Below, piece by piece: positions 43,690 through 54,632 of a stretch of 64,000 bases of DNA. Under the pieces are notes generated by a model. That model was not told the DNA's origin. It did not search any database and saw only the letters and a list, made by a program, of their open reading frames with translations. Made by a program: the position numbers and the translations under genes. The stretch's first letter is position 1. Every line of letters starts with the position of its first letter. The DNA is from Cyanobacteriota bacterium (GTDB lineage Bacteria > Cyanobacteriota > Cyanobacteriia > CACIAM-69d), in contig JAKRSF010000004.1 of NCBI GenBank assembly GCA_022402445.1, positions 187,858 through 251,857 of the forward strand. Reading direction: 5' to 3'.

Positions 43690-46203
43690 TCAATCGGTGG
43701 TCGAGCGATGGATCTGACCAATTTTCGGCGTCCATAGGCGCAATAGCAGGGAGTTGGTGACGACGCTGACGGAACTGAAGGCCATCAGGGCCGCTGCGAT
43801 CGCGGGGCTGAGGGAAACACCGAAGCTGGGCAGGGCGAGGCCCGCCGCGAGGGGGATGCCGATTAAATTGTACGCCATTGCCCAAGCGAGATTTTGGCGT
43901 ATTTTGGCGAAGGTGGCCCGCCCGAGGTCGAGGGCTTCGGCGACGGCGCTGGGGCGACCGTGGGTGAGGACGATGCCGGCGGTTTCTACAGCGACGTCGG
44001 TGCCTGCCCCCATGGCGATGCCCACGTGGGCGCGGGCGAGGGCGGGGGCGTCGTTGGTGCCGTCGCCGACCATGGCAACGTGCTGACGGTTGGCCTGCCA
44101 CTGGGCGATCGCGGCGGCTTTGTCGGCGGGGGTGGCGCGGGCCTGGATGGCGGTTTCGGGATCGAGGCCGAGGGCCTGGGCGATCGCGGTGGCGGTTTCG
44201 GGGCGATCGCCCGTGAGTAGATGGACCCGCAGCCCTTGATTTTTCAAGGTGGCGATGGCGATCGCGGCGTCGGGTTTGAGGGGATCGGCGGCGGCGATCA
44301 GGCCCAGAAGCTGTTGATCGCGGGCGACGGCAACGACGGTTTTGCCAACGGTGGCGAGGGGGACGATGCGATCGCCCAGATCCTCAGGAATTTCAACGCC
44401 GCAGGTGGCGAGCCAGGTTTCGCGGCCCACCCGGACGATCGCCCCGTCGATGGTGGCCCAGACGCCGGATCCGGCCTCCGTTTGGAAGTCCTTGGCCTCC
44501 GGTAGGGTCAGGGTGCGATCGCGGGCGGCGGTGGCGATCGCGTCGGCGAGGGGGTGGCGGGTGCCGGTTTCCACGGCGGCGGCGAGGGCTAGGATGTTTG
44601 CCTCATCCCAGGTGTCCGCCAGGGGGATGCAGTCCGTCAGGGTGGGGCGGCCGGTGGTGAGGGTGCCGGTTTTGTCGAAGGCGATGGTGTCAATGCGCTC
44701 GATTTGCTCCAGGACATCGCCCCCCCGCAACAACAGTCCCCGCTCGGCCCCGAGGCTTGATCCCACCAGGAGGGCCGTCGGCGTCGCTAATCCCAGGGCG
44801 CAGGGGCAGGCCACCACGAGGACCGCGATCGCCAGCTTGAGCCCCAGCAAAATCGGGGAGGGGGTGCCATTGGCCATGCCCGCCATCAACGGTTCCCCCA
44901 ATGCCGCGAGCCAGGGGATGGGGGCGATCGCGCTGGCCGCCGGTTCCATCCCCGCTGCGCCCGCTGCAACCATGGCGTCCATGCCCAAATGGCCGAGGTG
45001 GGTGGCGGTGTCGTGGGTCAGAACCTGGGGAAACCAGCGGCCCCCGAGGGTGCTCCAGAAGGCGAAGGTGAGGGCGGCGATCGCCATGACGCCATAGGTG
45101 AATTGCCCCGCCACGCGATCGGCCAGTTTTTGGATCGGGGCTTTGCGGCCCTGGGCGGCTTCCACCATGCGCACGATGCGGGCGAGTTCCGTGTCGCGCC
45201 CCACCCGTTCGGCTCGCAGGGCGATCGCGCCGCCTTGATTCAGGGTGCCCGCCGCCACGCGATCGCCGGGGCCTTTGGGCACGGGCATCGATTCCCCTGT
45301 CAGGAGCGACTCGTCCACGGTGGTTTGACCGGCGCTGACTTCCCCATCCACGGGGATTTTGTCCCCCGGCAGCACCAGCAGCCATTGGCCCGGACCGACG
45401 CGATCGATGGAAATTTCCTGGAAAGTGAGGTTCGGGGGCAGTTGACGGCCATCGGCGATCGCGCGGGCTCGGGTGGGTTTGAGGGCCAGCAGCGCTTCAA
45501 AGGCGGATCGTGCCCGCCGCCGCGCCCGCGCTTCCAGGGTGCGCCCGAGCAAAATAAACCCCAGCAGCATCACCGGTTCATCAAAGAAGCAATCCCAACC
45601 CCACTCGGGCACCAGCAGGGCCACCACACTGGCTCCGTAGGCCGAAAGGGTGCCCAGGGCGATCAGGGAATTCATGGTGGAGATCCGTCGCCCCAGGCCC
45701 ACGAGGCCATCCCAGAGCAGTTCGCGCCCCGGCCCCGCGATCGCCAAAGTGGCGGCGGCGAAATGAAACCCAATGGTGCCCAGCCAGGGGGCGATCGTCA
45801 GGCCAAAATGATCCAAATGCCCGACCCCAGACACCAGCAGCAGCGCCGCCGCAAAGGCCAGTTGACTCCAGCGTCCGTCGCGATCGCCCGTTGCCGACCC
45901 CGGCGTTTCTGGGAGCGGGTCCGGATCCTCCGGCGATCGCACCTGGCTGGGAAAACCCGCCGCCGTCAGGGCCGCCGCGAGATTAGTTGGATCCGTGGTC
46001 GCCGCGATCGCCACCGTCGCCGTGCCCGTCACCAAATTCACGCAGGCCGCCGTCACACCGGGCTGATCCTGGAGTCGCCTTTCCACCGCCGACACGCAGC
46101 CGCCACAGCGCATCCCCGTCACGTCCAGGAGCACCAAATGGTCATCGCCATCGGCGCGATCGCGGGGGGCAGGGGGAGCCATCGAAGGGACCGGAGGCGT
46201 CAT
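43690..46203 (-). CDS. Copper-transporting P1B-type ATPase (CtaA/PacS type)
   Basis: An 837-residue P-type ATPase with an N-terminal heavy-metal domain (GMRCGGC, Cys33/Cys36) and the membrane Cys-Pro-Cys at 466-468 ([12 protein letters not shown]). It has the phosphorylation motif DKTGTLT (Asp510), TGES loop, and [16 protein letters not shown] with an N-terminal GMxCxxC indicates Cu(I) export from the cytoplasm. In cyanobacteria CtaA and PacS serve plastocyanin and cytochrome oxidase; which one this is cannot be settled. The loop between the helices before CPC (about 386-450) is unusually long and contains His and Met residues. Confidence 0.92.
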   Translation of the reverse strand: MTPPVPSMAPPAPRDRADGDDHLVLLDVTGMRCGGCVSAVERRLQDQPGVTAACVNLVTGTATVAIAATTDPTNLAAALTAAGFPSQVRSPEDPDPLPETPGSATGDRDGRWSQLAFAAALLLVSGVGHLDHFGLTIAPWLGTIGFHFAAATLAIAGPGRELLWDGLVGLGRRISTMNSLIALGTLSAYGASVVALLVPEWGWDCFFDEPVMLLGFILLGRTLEARARRRARSAFEALLALKPTRARAIADGRQLPPNLTFQEISIDRVGPGQWLLVLPGDKIPVDGEVSAGQTTVDESLLTGESMPVPKGPGDRVAAGTLNQGGAIALRAERVGRDTELARIVRMVEAAQGRKAPIQKLADRVAGQFTYGVMAIAALTFAFWSTLGGRWFPQVLTHDTATHLGHLGMDAMVAAGAAGMEPAASAIAPIPWLAALGEPLMAGMANGTPSPILLGLKLAIAVLVVACPCALGLATPTALLVGSSLGAERGLLLRGGDVLEQIERIDTIAFDKTGTLTTGRPTLTDCIPLADTWDEANILALAAAVETGTRHPLADAIATAARDRTLTLPEAKDFQTEAGSGVWATIDGAIVRVGRETWLATCGVEIPEDLGDRIVPLATVGKTVVAVARDQQLLGLIAAADPLKPDAAIAIATLKNQGLRVHLLTGDRPETATAIAQALGLDPETAIQARATPADKAAAIAQWQANRQHVAMVGDGTNDAPALARAHVGIAMGAGTDVAVETAGIVLTHGRPSAVAEALDLGRATFAKIRQNLAWAMAYNLIGIPLAAGLALPSFGVSLSPAIAAALMAFSSVSVVTNSLLLRLWTPKIGQIHRSTTD

Positions 46204-46453
46204 ATAAAAATAAAACTGGCTTGGTTAGAGGGACGACGGACAGGACGACAAAAACTGGACGGGACTACATTCTAGGAATTTTAGGGAGCTTAGAGGCCGT
46301 CGGGGCCGCTGGAATAATCGCGATCGCGATCCTGAAATGGCGGTTAAATGAATAGCCAAGGTCACTGAATCCCACGGCGGGATCGGGATCTGATCGCCCT
46401 GGCCCGTAGATTCCTGTGGATCCACCGCGATCGCCCCCATTGGTACCCTTCCC

Positions 46454-48151
46454 TTGTCCGACTCTCCCCAGGCCCCGCGATCGCTCGTTTCCATCGCCAG
46501 CATCGTCGCCATCGCCACCCTCCTGAGCAAAATCGCCGGTCTGGTGCGCCAACAGGCGATCGCCGCCGCCTTCGGGGCCGGGCCGGTGGTCAATGCCTAC
46601 AGCTACGCCTATGTGATCCCCGGCTTTCTGCTGATCCTGCTCGGGGGCATCAACGGCCCGTTCCACAGCGCCATGGTCAGCGTCCTGGCCAAGCGCGATC
46701 GCCGGGAGGCCGCCGCGATCGTCGAAACGGTCACCACCGTCGTCGGTCTGGCCCTGCTGCTGGTGAGCATCGCCCTGATCTTTTTGGCCGATCCCCTCAT
46801 GGGCCTGCTGGCACCGGGCCTGTCGATGGATTGGACCGAAGCGAGTCGCCAGGGCATCAGCGCCGCCGCCTTTGCGGATTTGGCCCGCACCCGCGACCTG
46901 GCCGCCCTGCAACTGCAAATCATGGCCCCGATCGCCCTGTTGGCGGGACTCATTGGCATCGGCTTTGGCACCCTCAACGCCGCCGATCGCTACTGGCTGC
47001 CCTCCATCAGCCCCCTCCTGTCGAGTGTGGTGACCATCGGCGCGATCGGGATCTACTGGCTCGCCGCGATCGGCGGTCCCGACGGCCCCCTGGCCACCCT
47101 ACCGGGCCTCAACCAACTGGATCTGAGCCCCAACTCCCCCCAACTGCTGGCCCTGGGGGCGGGGCTGCTGGCGGCGGGCACCCTCGGCGGCGCGGTGCTG
47201 CAATGGGTGGTGCAACTGCCGGATCAGGCCCGCGCTGGCATGGGCAAACTGCGGCTGCGGTGGGAACTGCGCCACCCCGGCGTGCGCGATGTGCTCAAGG
47301 TGATGGCCCCGGCCACCCTGTCCTCGGGCATGTTGCAGGTGAATTTATATACGGATCTGGTGTTCGCCAGCTATATTCCCCAGGCCGCCGCCGCCCTCAA
47401 CTACGCCAATTTGCTGGTGCAAACGCCCCTGGGTTTGCTGTCGAATGTGGTGCTGGTGCCCCTGCTGCCGCTGCTGTCGCGGTTGGCGGGCCTTGAATCG
47501 CGCCAGGAGCTGCGATCGCGCATCCGCCAGAGCCTGATTGTGGTGGCGATCGCCATGCTGCCCCTGTCCGCCATTTTGATCCCCCTAGCGGAGCCGATCG
47601 TGCGGGCGGTCTATGAGCGGGGAGCCTTTGCCGCCAGGGATTCCGCCCTGGTGACCACGGTCTTCATGGCCAGCAGCGTCGGCATGTTTATCTACCTGGG
47701 GCGCGATCTGATGGTGCGGGTGTTCTACGCCCTCGGGGACGGCCAAACCCCCTTCCGGGTCAGCATCGTCAATATTTTTCTCAATGCCCTGCTCGACTGG
47801 CTCCTGGTGCCCTACTTCGGGGCGGCGGGCATTGTCCTGGCGACGGTGGGGGTGAATTTGGTGGCCCTGGTGACCCTGCTGGTGTTGCTCCATGGGCGCA
47901 TTGGCGGTTTGCCCTGGCGGGACTGGCTCAAACCCTTTGGGGGTCTGTTGGCGGCTAGCGCGATCGCGGGGATCGGCTGCTGGGGGACGCGCCTGGGCCT
48001 CGAAAGCGCCCTCGGAACGGGACAACTGTGGCAGCACCTCGTGCAAATTGCCGGGGGCAGCGCGATCGGTCTGGGGCTGTTCCTCGTGATCGCCCTGGCC
48101 CTCAAACTGCCCGAACTCGATCAACTCCTCGCCCGCTTCCGCCGCCCCTAG
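46454..48151 (+). CDS. murJ: Lipid II flippase MurJ (MviN)
   Basis: MurJ flips lipid II across the membrane for peptidoglycan synthesis. The 565-residue protein has about 14 membrane helices and the family segments SIVAIATLLSKIAGLVRQQA, VNAYSYAYVIPGFLLILLGG, ERGAFAARDSALVTTVFMA and RVFYALGDGQTPFRVSI. The start is a TTG at 46454 giving MSDSPQAPRSL; no ribosome site is visible, so a nearby alternative is possible. It is divergent from the copper ATPase gene with a 250-base gap. Confidence 0.9.
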   Translation: MSDSPQAPRSLVSIASIVAIATLLSKIAGLVRQQAIAAAFGAGPVVNAYSYAYVIPGFLLILLGGINGPFHSAMVSVLAKRDRREAAAIVETVTTVVGLALLLVSIALIFLADPLMGLLAPGLSMDWTEASRQGISAAAFADLARTRDLAALQLQIMAPIALLAGLIGIGFGTLNAADRYWLPSISPLLSSVVTIGAIGIYWLAAIGGPDGPLATLPGLNQLDLSPNSPQLLALGAGLLAAGTLGGAVLQWVVQLPDQARAGMGKLRLRWELRHPGVRDVLKVMAPATLSSGMLQVNLYTDLVFASYIPQAAAALNYANLLVQTPLGLLSNVVLVPLLPLLSRLAGLESRQELRSRIRQSLIVVAIAMLPLSAILIPLAEPIVRAVYERGAFAARDSALVTTVFMASSVGMFIYLGRDLMVRVFYALGDGQTPFRVSIVNIFLNALLDWLLVPYFGAAGIVLATVGVNLVALVTLLVLLHGRIGGLPWRDWLKPFGGLLAASAIAGIGCWGTRLGLESALGTGQLWQHLVQIAGGSAIGLGLFLVIALALKLPELDQLLARFRRP

Positions 48152-48348
48152 GAGTCTCCACCGCTATCCACGGCCACCGGCGATCGCGGGGGCACCCATC
48201 GCGCCGTGAATTTTTGTCATGAATTCTGGACGGTCAAGCCAACTTGCTCAAAAAATGTAAATTAGGGCACAGAAAAAAGATTGCGCATTAATCTCTTTTG
48301 CCTAGTTCCGATCCTGCCCTGTCCCCGTCGCCCCCCAGGAGATCCGCC

Positions 48349-48504
48349 ATGCGCCCGACCCCCGATCGCTGGACCTATGACTATTCACCCGTGAGCAGCG
48401 CGGCGGTGCCCGGTCAGGGGGGCCTGTGGGGGCCGTTGCAGCCAACCTCGACGTCGGCGCGATCGCGGATCGGGCGCGCCCCCTGCGCAGTGCTGGCCCC
48501 TTGA
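48349..48504 (+). CDS. Possible small protein upstream of the DUF4278 gene
   Basis: A 51-codon frame beginning MRPTPDRWTYDYSPVSSAAV has AGGAG seven to eight bases before its ATG and lies after an AT-rich patch (48235-48300) suited to a promoter. The C-terminal half is low in complexity (PTSTSARSRIGRAP). It may be a real small gene co-transcribed with the DUF4278 gene 88 bases on, or chance. No family recognised. Confidence 0.3.
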   Translation: MRPTPDRWTYDYSPVSSAAVPGQGGLWGPLQPTSTSARSRIGRAPCAVLAP

Positions 48505-48592
48505 ATTAGGGGATCGGCCCATCTTATTCCCGGTGCCGCCACGCCCCAACCCCTGTGGGCAGCGGCCCCATCGTCAACGGAGGGATCTTCCC

Positions 48593-48967
48593 ATGCGGCT
48601 TACCTATCGCGGCATTTCCTACACGCCCACCGCCCCGTCCGTGCAGTGGCGCGATCGCCCAGAAACCTGCACCTATCGCGGGCTGACCTACCATCCCCGC
48701 GAGGCCGAATCCATCCCACCCCAGCCCCAGTTGGCCTTGACCTATCGGGGCATTCCCTACCAAACGGATGCCGCCGGTCGGATTTTGCCCCGGGAAGACG
48801 CCCGGACGGCCAAGCGCCTGACCCCCATCGCCCCCATGTCCACCGTGGCGCGCACCCACCGGGACGCGATTTTGCGCCGGTTAGAGCAGCGCATTGCCGC
48901 CGCCAAACGCCAGGGGAATACGCACCTGCTGGTGTTGCTGGAACAGGAGCGGCAGCAGCTTGCCTAG
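48593..48967 (+). CDS. DUF4278 protein with three repeats
   Basis: The ATG at 48593 has GGAGGG eight bases upstream. The 124-residue protein contains three copies of the DUF4278 core: LTYRGISYTP, CTYRGLTYHP and LTYRGIPYQT. A basic helical segment follows (RDAILRRLEQRIAAAKRQGN). DUF4278 is a short cyanobacterial motif usually present once; function unknown. Confidence 0.85.
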   Translation: MRLTYRGISYTPTAPSVQWRDRPETCTYRGLTYHPREAESIPPQPQLALTYRGIPYQTDAAGRILPREDARTAKRLTPIAPMSTVARTHRDAILRRLEQRIAAAKRQGNTHLLVLLEQERQQLA

Positions 48968-49083
48968 GGGATCTGGCCTGGGGCAACTGAACCTCCGGGG
49001 CGCTTCGGAATTGACCCCACTCCCCGGCGGGGCCACCATGGCGATAGAAAGGAGTTGTTCGCCATTGCCCTGGCCCTGATGCC

Positions 49084-49635
49084 GTGTGTTCCATTGCCCT
49101 GTCCCCCGGTTGTTCCCCCGCGATCGCCCTGTGCCTGTTGGTGGCCCTTGGGCTAGGGGCCTGTGGCGGTGCAGATGGCGATGATCGTCCCCCGACACCC
49201 CTCGAAGCGACGCTGCAACAGACCATTAGTCAACGGATGGGACCGGCGGCGAAACGGGTGCGCTGTCCCCAAACCCAGGCCCCTGATCGCGGTGCCCCGA
49301 TCACCTGTCAGCTAGAGCTCAGCAGTGAGGTGACCATTGCCATTGCGGTTCGGGGCACCGATCGCGCGGACCAGTTCAACTGGAATGCCCGAGGTTTATT
49401 AGATCTCGCCCAGGCCAGCAAGGCGGTGGCCGACGGCATGGCCGATGCGGCGGCGAAAAAGACGCCCGGTCAGCCCGTCACCCGCCCGGTGGTGGACTGT
49501 GGTGATCGCCTGGTGCCCATCTATCCCGGCGCGAGTTTCACCTGCACCCTCAAGGGCGATCGCGGCACCCTCCAGGGGCTGCGGCTGACCGTGAGCGATC
49601 GCGACGGCAACCTGGCGTGGCAAATTTTGGATTAG
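49084..49635 (+). CDS. Lipoprotein with two DUF4333-like domains
   Basis: From a GTG at 49084 the product has 183 residues, a signal peptide with lipobox LGLGAC, and two similar repeats. Each has a Cys pair separated by about 15-17 residues and a Gly-rich turn (RCPQTQAPDRGAPITCQLEL and DCGDRLVPIYPGASFTCTLK), the DUF4333 pattern. Between them lies a helical Ala-rich spacer. Envelope location is likely; function unknown. Confidence 0.7.
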   Translation: MCSIALSPGCSPAIALCLLVALGLGACGGADGDDRPPTPLEATLQQTISQRMGPAAKRVRCPQTQAPDRGAPITCQLELSSEVTIAIAVRGTDRADQFNWNARGLLDLAQASKAVADGMADAAAKKTPGQPVTRPVVDCGDRLVPIYPGASFTCTLKGDRGTLQGLRLTVSDRDGNLAWQILD

Positions 49636-49777
49636 CGCCCCCGCAGAATTCCCCCAGCCGCCCTCGGTTTCCCGCAAAATTGCGGCTATAGTTCTGGGAA
49701 GACGGTGGGCTTCACCCATTCCCCCCCTTGGGTGCAACCGCTGGGCCTGTATCCTCGCCCTGGTCTCCCCGTAGCCT

Positions 49778-49801
49778 CCCCCTAGGGGGCCAAACTATAG
49801 T
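49778..49801 (+). promoter_or_regulatory. Candidate promoter with a 12-base palindrome
   Basis: TATAGT at 49796-49801 is placed 20 bases before the ATG at 49822, and the perfect palindrome CCCCCTAGGGGG (49778-49789) covers the spacer/-35 region. No good -35 hexamer is seen, so this would be an activator- or repressor-controlled start if real. Confidence 0.35.
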
Positions 49802-49821
49802 CTGAGGTTCGCTAAACCCCC

Positions 49822-50412
49822 ATGGACAAGCAAGATATCCGCGATCGCCTTGGTAACGTCGATCAAATCCGTGACATCATTATTGGCCGCCAACTGCGGG
49901 AATATGACGAGCGCCTGGGGCAGTTTGAATCCCAGCTTTCTTTGATCGATCGCGACCTGCACGATCGCGTCGAGGAACTCAAGGTTAGCCTTTCGACCCA
50001 ACTGAGCACCGCCGTGGATGGGTTTGAAAAGCGCCTCAAGGGCCTCGCCGCCGCCCTCGAAGATGAAACCATTGAACTGCGGCAACAGGGCGATCGCCTC
50101 ACCCAAAAGCTCCAGAGCAGCAGCCAGAACCTCGATGGCGAAATTGATCGCAAAACCGGCAGCCTCAACGAGCGCCTCAGCGAAACCCGCGACAAGCTCC
50201 AGGACGACATCCGCAGCCTCAAGGCCCAGGTGTTCGAGCAGCTAGAGGAGCGGTTTTCTTCCCTGCGGGATGGCAAGTTGGCCAAGGATGAGGTGGCGGA
50301 TCTGCTGTTTGAAATCGGCATCCGGCTGCGGGGCGAAGAGGTGGTGGGTGCCCTGCGGGCGGCGACGGATGATTCTGGCACCGTGACGGGGGAGTTCGTC
50401 CAGCACCAGTAA
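49822..50412 (+). CDS. Coiled-coil protein of unknown function
   Basis: A 196-residue, highly charged, mostly helical protein. Heptad-like sequence runs from about residue 25 to 150 (ELRQQGDRLTQKLQSSSQNL, RKTGSLNERLSETRDKLQDD). The end KDEVADLLFEIGIRLRGEEV is less repetitive and resembles a conserved tail. It begins MDKQDIRDRLGNVDQIRDII. No membrane segment or enzyme motif. It looks like a conserved cyanobacterial structural or scaffold protein, function unknown. Confidence 0.75.
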   Translation: MDKQDIRDRLGNVDQIRDIIIGRQLREYDERLGQFESQLSLIDRDLHDRVEELKVSLSTQLSTAVDGFEKRLKGLAAALEDETIELRQQGDRLTQKLQSSSQNLDGEIDRKTGSLNERLSETRDKLQDDIRSLKAQVFEQLEERFSSLRDGKLAKDEVADLLFEIGIRLRGEEVVGALRAATDDSGTVTGEFVQHQ

Positions 50413-50494
50413 AGTCCCAGTAAAGTCATAGATTTGGGATTCTGGGAGGCGCGATCGCGTCCCTCACCCCCCTACACCCCATCAACAAATCAAA

Positions 50495-50536
50495 GCCCCC
50501 CGTCAACCAACCCTTAAAAGCTGGTGAACGGGGGGC
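50495..50536. terminator. Hairpin between convergent genes
   Basis: GCCCCCCGT (50495-50503) pairs perfectly with ACGGGGGGC (50528-50536), with three more inner pairs after a small internal loop. It lies 83 bases after the coiled-coil gene stop and before the purB stop on the other strand. There is no T-run, so it may act as a barrier or weak bidirectional terminator. Confidence 0.45.
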
Positions 50537-50645
50537 CACTTTGATGGAACCTTGATGGAATTGTCGAGACCCTGGGATCCTTGGGATTTTTGGGGGGATG
50601 GGAATTGAGGGCGAAATTGAAAACACACCCAACACCCCAACCCCC

Positions 50646-50678
50646 CGTAGGGGCGGGGTTTCCCCGCCCAGCCCCCAC
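50646..50678 (+). repeat. 33-base interspersed hairpin repeat, copy B
   Basis: Identical to copy A at 20288-20320 and to the inverted copy C at 35673-35705. It ends nine bases before the purB stop codon, in the gap between convergent genes. Confidence 0.9.
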
Positions 50679-50687
50679 CGAAGAACC

Positions 50688-51983
50688 CTAAATACCCAAA
50701 CGCTGATAGATATCGTCCAGGTGGCGCAGGTGGTATTGGGGATCAAAACACTCCTCAATTTCCGCCTTCGAGAGGAACTGATTCACCTCAGGATCGGCGG
50801 TAATCAGGGCGCGGAAATCCCCCGTTTCCACATTCCAGGCCCGGTGGGCGCAGCCCTGGACCGTGGCGTAGGCATCCTCGCGGGCCATACCCTTCTTCAC
50901 CAGGGCCAGCATCACCCGCTGACTGAAGATCACGCCGCCGTAGCGATTCATATTGCGCAGCATGTTCTCGGGATAGACCAGCAGGTTCTTCGCCAGGTTG
51001 GTCATTTCCACCAGCATGAAGTGCAAAATGATCGACGAATCCGGCAAAATCGCCCGCTCGACGGAGCTATGGGAAATGTCCCGCTCGTGCCATAGGGCCA
51101 CGTTTTCGAGGGCCGCGATCGCGTTGCCGCGAATCAACCGAGCCATCCCCGTCAGCCGTTCCGAACGCACCGGATTGCGCTTGTGGGGCATCGCCGAGGA
51201 ACCCTTTTGGCCCTTCGCGAAAAATTCCTCCACCTCCAGCACATCTGTCCGTTGCAGGTTGCGGATTTCCACGGCGAACCGCTCGATCGACGCCGCCACC
51301 AGGGCCAGGGTTTGCACATATTCCGCGTGGCGATCGCGCGACACCACCTGGGTCGAAGCCGTATCCGGCTCTAGGCCCAGAATGCGGCAGGTGATCGACT
51401 CCACCCGAGGATCGATATTGGCATAGGTGCCCACCGCCCCAGAAATCTTGCCGATCGCCACCTGAGCCCGCAGCCGCACCAGGCGATCGCGGTTCCGCAG
51501 CATCTCCGCCAGCCAACCCGCCACCTTAAAGCCAAACGTAATCGGCTCCGCGTGGATCCCATGGGAGCGGCCAATCATCACCGTATTGCGATGCTCCTGG
51601 GCCTGGTAGCGCAACGCCTGGATCAGTGCCTCCGTGCGGTTGAGCAAAATATCCAGACTCGCCACCAACTGCAACGCCAGGGCCGTATCCAGCACATCCG
51701 AACTGGTCAGGCCCAGGTGAATATAGCGCCCCGCATCCCCCACATACTCATTCACGTTCGTCAGGAACGCGATCATATCGTGGTGGACTTCCGCCTCGAT
51801 TTCCAGCACCCGCTGGGGATCAAAGTTCGCCTTTTCCTTAATTTCTTCGACGGCTTCTTTGGGGATATAACCGAGTTCCGCCTGGGCTTCGCAAACGGCG
51901 ATCTCCACCTGGAGCCACGTCTGCAACTTGTAGGCATCTGTCCACAGATTGCCCATTTCAGGCAAGGTATAGCGCTCGATCAT
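50688..51983 (-). CDS. purB: Adenylosuccinate lyase
   Basis: PurB cleaves SAICAR and adenylosuccinate in purine synthesis, releasing fumarate. The fumarase/aspartase signature GSSAMPHKRNPVRSE holds the mobile catalytic Ser loop, TSSDVLDTALALQLV is the other conserved substrate region, and GRSHGIHAEPITFG carries the active-site His. The 431-residue length is normal for the short bacterial form. It starts MIERYTLPEMGNLW, also family-typical. Confidence 0.96.
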   Translation of the reverse strand: MIERYTLPEMGNLWTDAYKLQTWLQVEIAVCEAQAELGYIPKEAVEEIKEKANFDPQRVLEIEAEVHHDMIAFLTNVNEYVGDAGRYIHLGLTSSDVLDTALALQLVASLDILLNRTEALIQALRYQAQEHRNTVMIGRSHGIHAEPITFGFKVAGWLAEMLRNRDRLVRLRAQVAIGKISGAVGTYANIDPRVESITCRILGLEPDTASTQVVSRDRHAEYVQTLALVAASIERFAVEIRNLQRTDVLEVEEFFAKGQKGSSAMPHKRNPVRSERLTGMARLIRGNAIAALENVALWHERDISHSSVERAILPDSSIILHFMLVEMTNLAKNLLVYPENMLRNMNRYGGVIFSQRVMLALVKKGMAREDAYATVQGCAHRAWNVETGDFRALITADPEVNQFLSKAEIEECFDPQYHLRHLDDIYQRLGI

Positions 51984-52125
51984 GTCGGTAAATCAGGTCC
52001 ACAGCCGTCATAAACCGCTTTATTGTACTAGGGTTTGTCGCTGGCTCTGCGGCGGGCGATCGCGCCATTGCCGCTTCCATGGGAACCACCCCCGAACCAC
52101 CATCGGGGTCCCCATGAAACGCCCC

Positions 52126-52587
52126 CTAGGAATAGGACGACGGCACCGCCACAAAGGCGATCGCAATGCCCAGAATGCAGCCCACAATCACCTGCACCGG
52201 CGTATGGCCCAACAGTTCCTTCAGGCGCGCCTCATTGAACTGAAGATCATCTTGAAAAATTTCATCCACGATCTGGTTCAGGATCCGGGCCTGCTTACCC
52301 GCCGCCTGCCGCACCCCCGCCGCGTCGTACATGACAATGATCGCGAAAATCGTCGCCAGGGCAAATTCAATGCTGTCCCAGCCCACGGTCTGGCCGATGC
52401 CCGTCGCCAGGGCCGCCACCAGGGCCGAATGGGCACTGGGCATTCCCCCCGTTTCCACCAGCACCCGCAGGTTGAGCTTCTGGTGACGGGCCAGTTCCAC
52501 CACCACCTTTAGACATTGGGCGATGGTGCAGGCCACCAGGGCCACCAGGAGTACGCGGTTGTCAACAATGTGCCTTAAATCCTCCAT
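52126..52587 (-). CDS. DUF212 divergent PAP2-like membrane protein
   Basis: A 153-residue protein of the DUF212 family: VVELARHQKLNLRVLVETGG with MPSAHSALVAALATGIG, an acid-phosphatase-like PSAHS motif, and VMYDAAGVRQAAGKQARILN. It has about four membrane helices. Possible lipid phosphatase or diphosphate-related function, not shown. It lies 77 bases downstream of crtE on the same strand, which would suit a prenyl-phosphate substrate, but that is speculation. Confidence 0.85.
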   Translation of the reverse strand: MEDLRHIVDNRVLLVALVACTIAQCLKVVVELARHQKLNLRVLVETGGMPSAHSALVAALATGIGQTVGWDSIEFALATIFAIIVMYDAAGVRQAAGKQARILNQIVDEIFQDDLQFNEARLKELLGHTPVQVIVGCILGIAIAFVAVPSSYS

Positions 52588-52664
52588 AGGTCTTCAGATC
52601 ATGTCTGGGGGTAGGGGAATAGGAAACGGTTTGGGCTGGCGCGGGGGTCGCGGGGGCAATGGCC

Positions 52665-53675
<1,011 letters not shown>

Positions 53676-53759
53676 TCAAGGACGGGGCGTTCTGTGGGGC
53701 CATTGTATCGCTGGGGGGTCTTCCGTAGCGATCGCTACGATCACCAAGGATCAACAACC

Positions 53760-54632
53760 CTAGGCCGGTTGGGTGCGCCATTCATAGCTGCGGACGGTGT
53801 TGGCCATGAGCAGGGCGACGGTCATGGGGCCGATGCCGCCGGGGACGGGGGTGATGGCGCTGGCGATCGCGGCCACCTCATCAAAGGCGATGTCCCCCAC
53901 CAATTTTCCTTTGCCATCCGGCCCCTCGATGCGGTTGATGCCCACATCGATCGCGATCGCCCCCGGTTGGATCATGTCCGCCGTAATCAGGCCCGGTCGC
54001 CCCACCGCCGCCACCACGATGTCCGCCTGTCGGCACAGGTCCGCCAAATTCGGGGTACGGGAATGGGCGATCGTCACGGTGGCATTGGCATCGAGCAGCA
54101 TCAGGGCCAGGGGTTTGCCCACCAGGATGCTGCGCCCCACCACCACCACCCGTTTCCCGGCGGGATCAATGGCATTGGCCGCCAGCAGTTCCATCACACC
54201 GGCGGGGGTGCAGCTTCGCAGGCCCGGTTCCTGGCGCACCAGCCGCCCCAGGTTCACCGGATGCAGGCCGTCCGCGTCCTTATCCGGGTCGATTTCCAGC
54301 AGCAGGGCATTGCCATCGAGGCCCGTCGGTAGGGGCAGTTGCACCAAAATGCCGTCCACGCGATCGTCCCGGTTGAGGGCATGAATCGCCTCGACGAGGG
54401 CCTCCTGGGGGGTATCGGCGGGCAAGTGACGGCTAAAGGACACAATACCCACCCGCTCACAGGCGCGCTCCTTGTTGCGGACATAGGCGGCGCTGGCGGG
54501 GTTGTCGCCCACCATCAGCACGGCGAGGCCGGGGGCGCGGCCCCGTGCGGGGATCAGGGCGGCGACGCGATCGCGCAGGTCTCCATAGATCTGTTCGGCG
54601 AGGGCTTTACCATCAAGAAGGCGGGCGGCCAT
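53760..54632 (-). CDS. folD: Methylenetetrahydrofolate dehydrogenase / cyclohydrolase FolD
   Basis: FolD interconverts 5,10-methylene-, methenyl- and 10-formyl-tetrahydrofolate. The active-site Lys is in [45 protein letters not shown] (NADP binding) and [15 protein letters not shown] complete the signature. The ATG at 54632 ([12 protein letters not shown]) gives 290 residues, the normal length. Confidence 0.96.
   Translation of the reverse strand: MAARLLDGKALAEQIYGDLRDRVAALIPARGRAPGLAVLMVGDNPASAAYVRNKERACERVGIVSFSRHLPADTPQEALVEAIHALNRDDRVDGILVQLPLPTGLDGNALLLEIDPDKDADGLHPVNLGRLVRQEPGLRSCTPAGVMELLAANAIDPAGKRVVVVGRSILVGKPLALMLLDANATVTIAHSRTPNLADLCRQADIVVAAVGRPGLITADMIQPGAIAIDVGINRIEGPDGKGKLVGDIAFDEVAAIASAITPVPGGIGPMTVALLMANTVRSYEWRTQPA

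Noticed and set aside
44989-46275. 428-codon plus-strand frame opposite the copper ATPase
   Set aside because: It mirrors conserved P-type ATPase codons. It is rich in Gly, His, Gln and Arg and has no domain.
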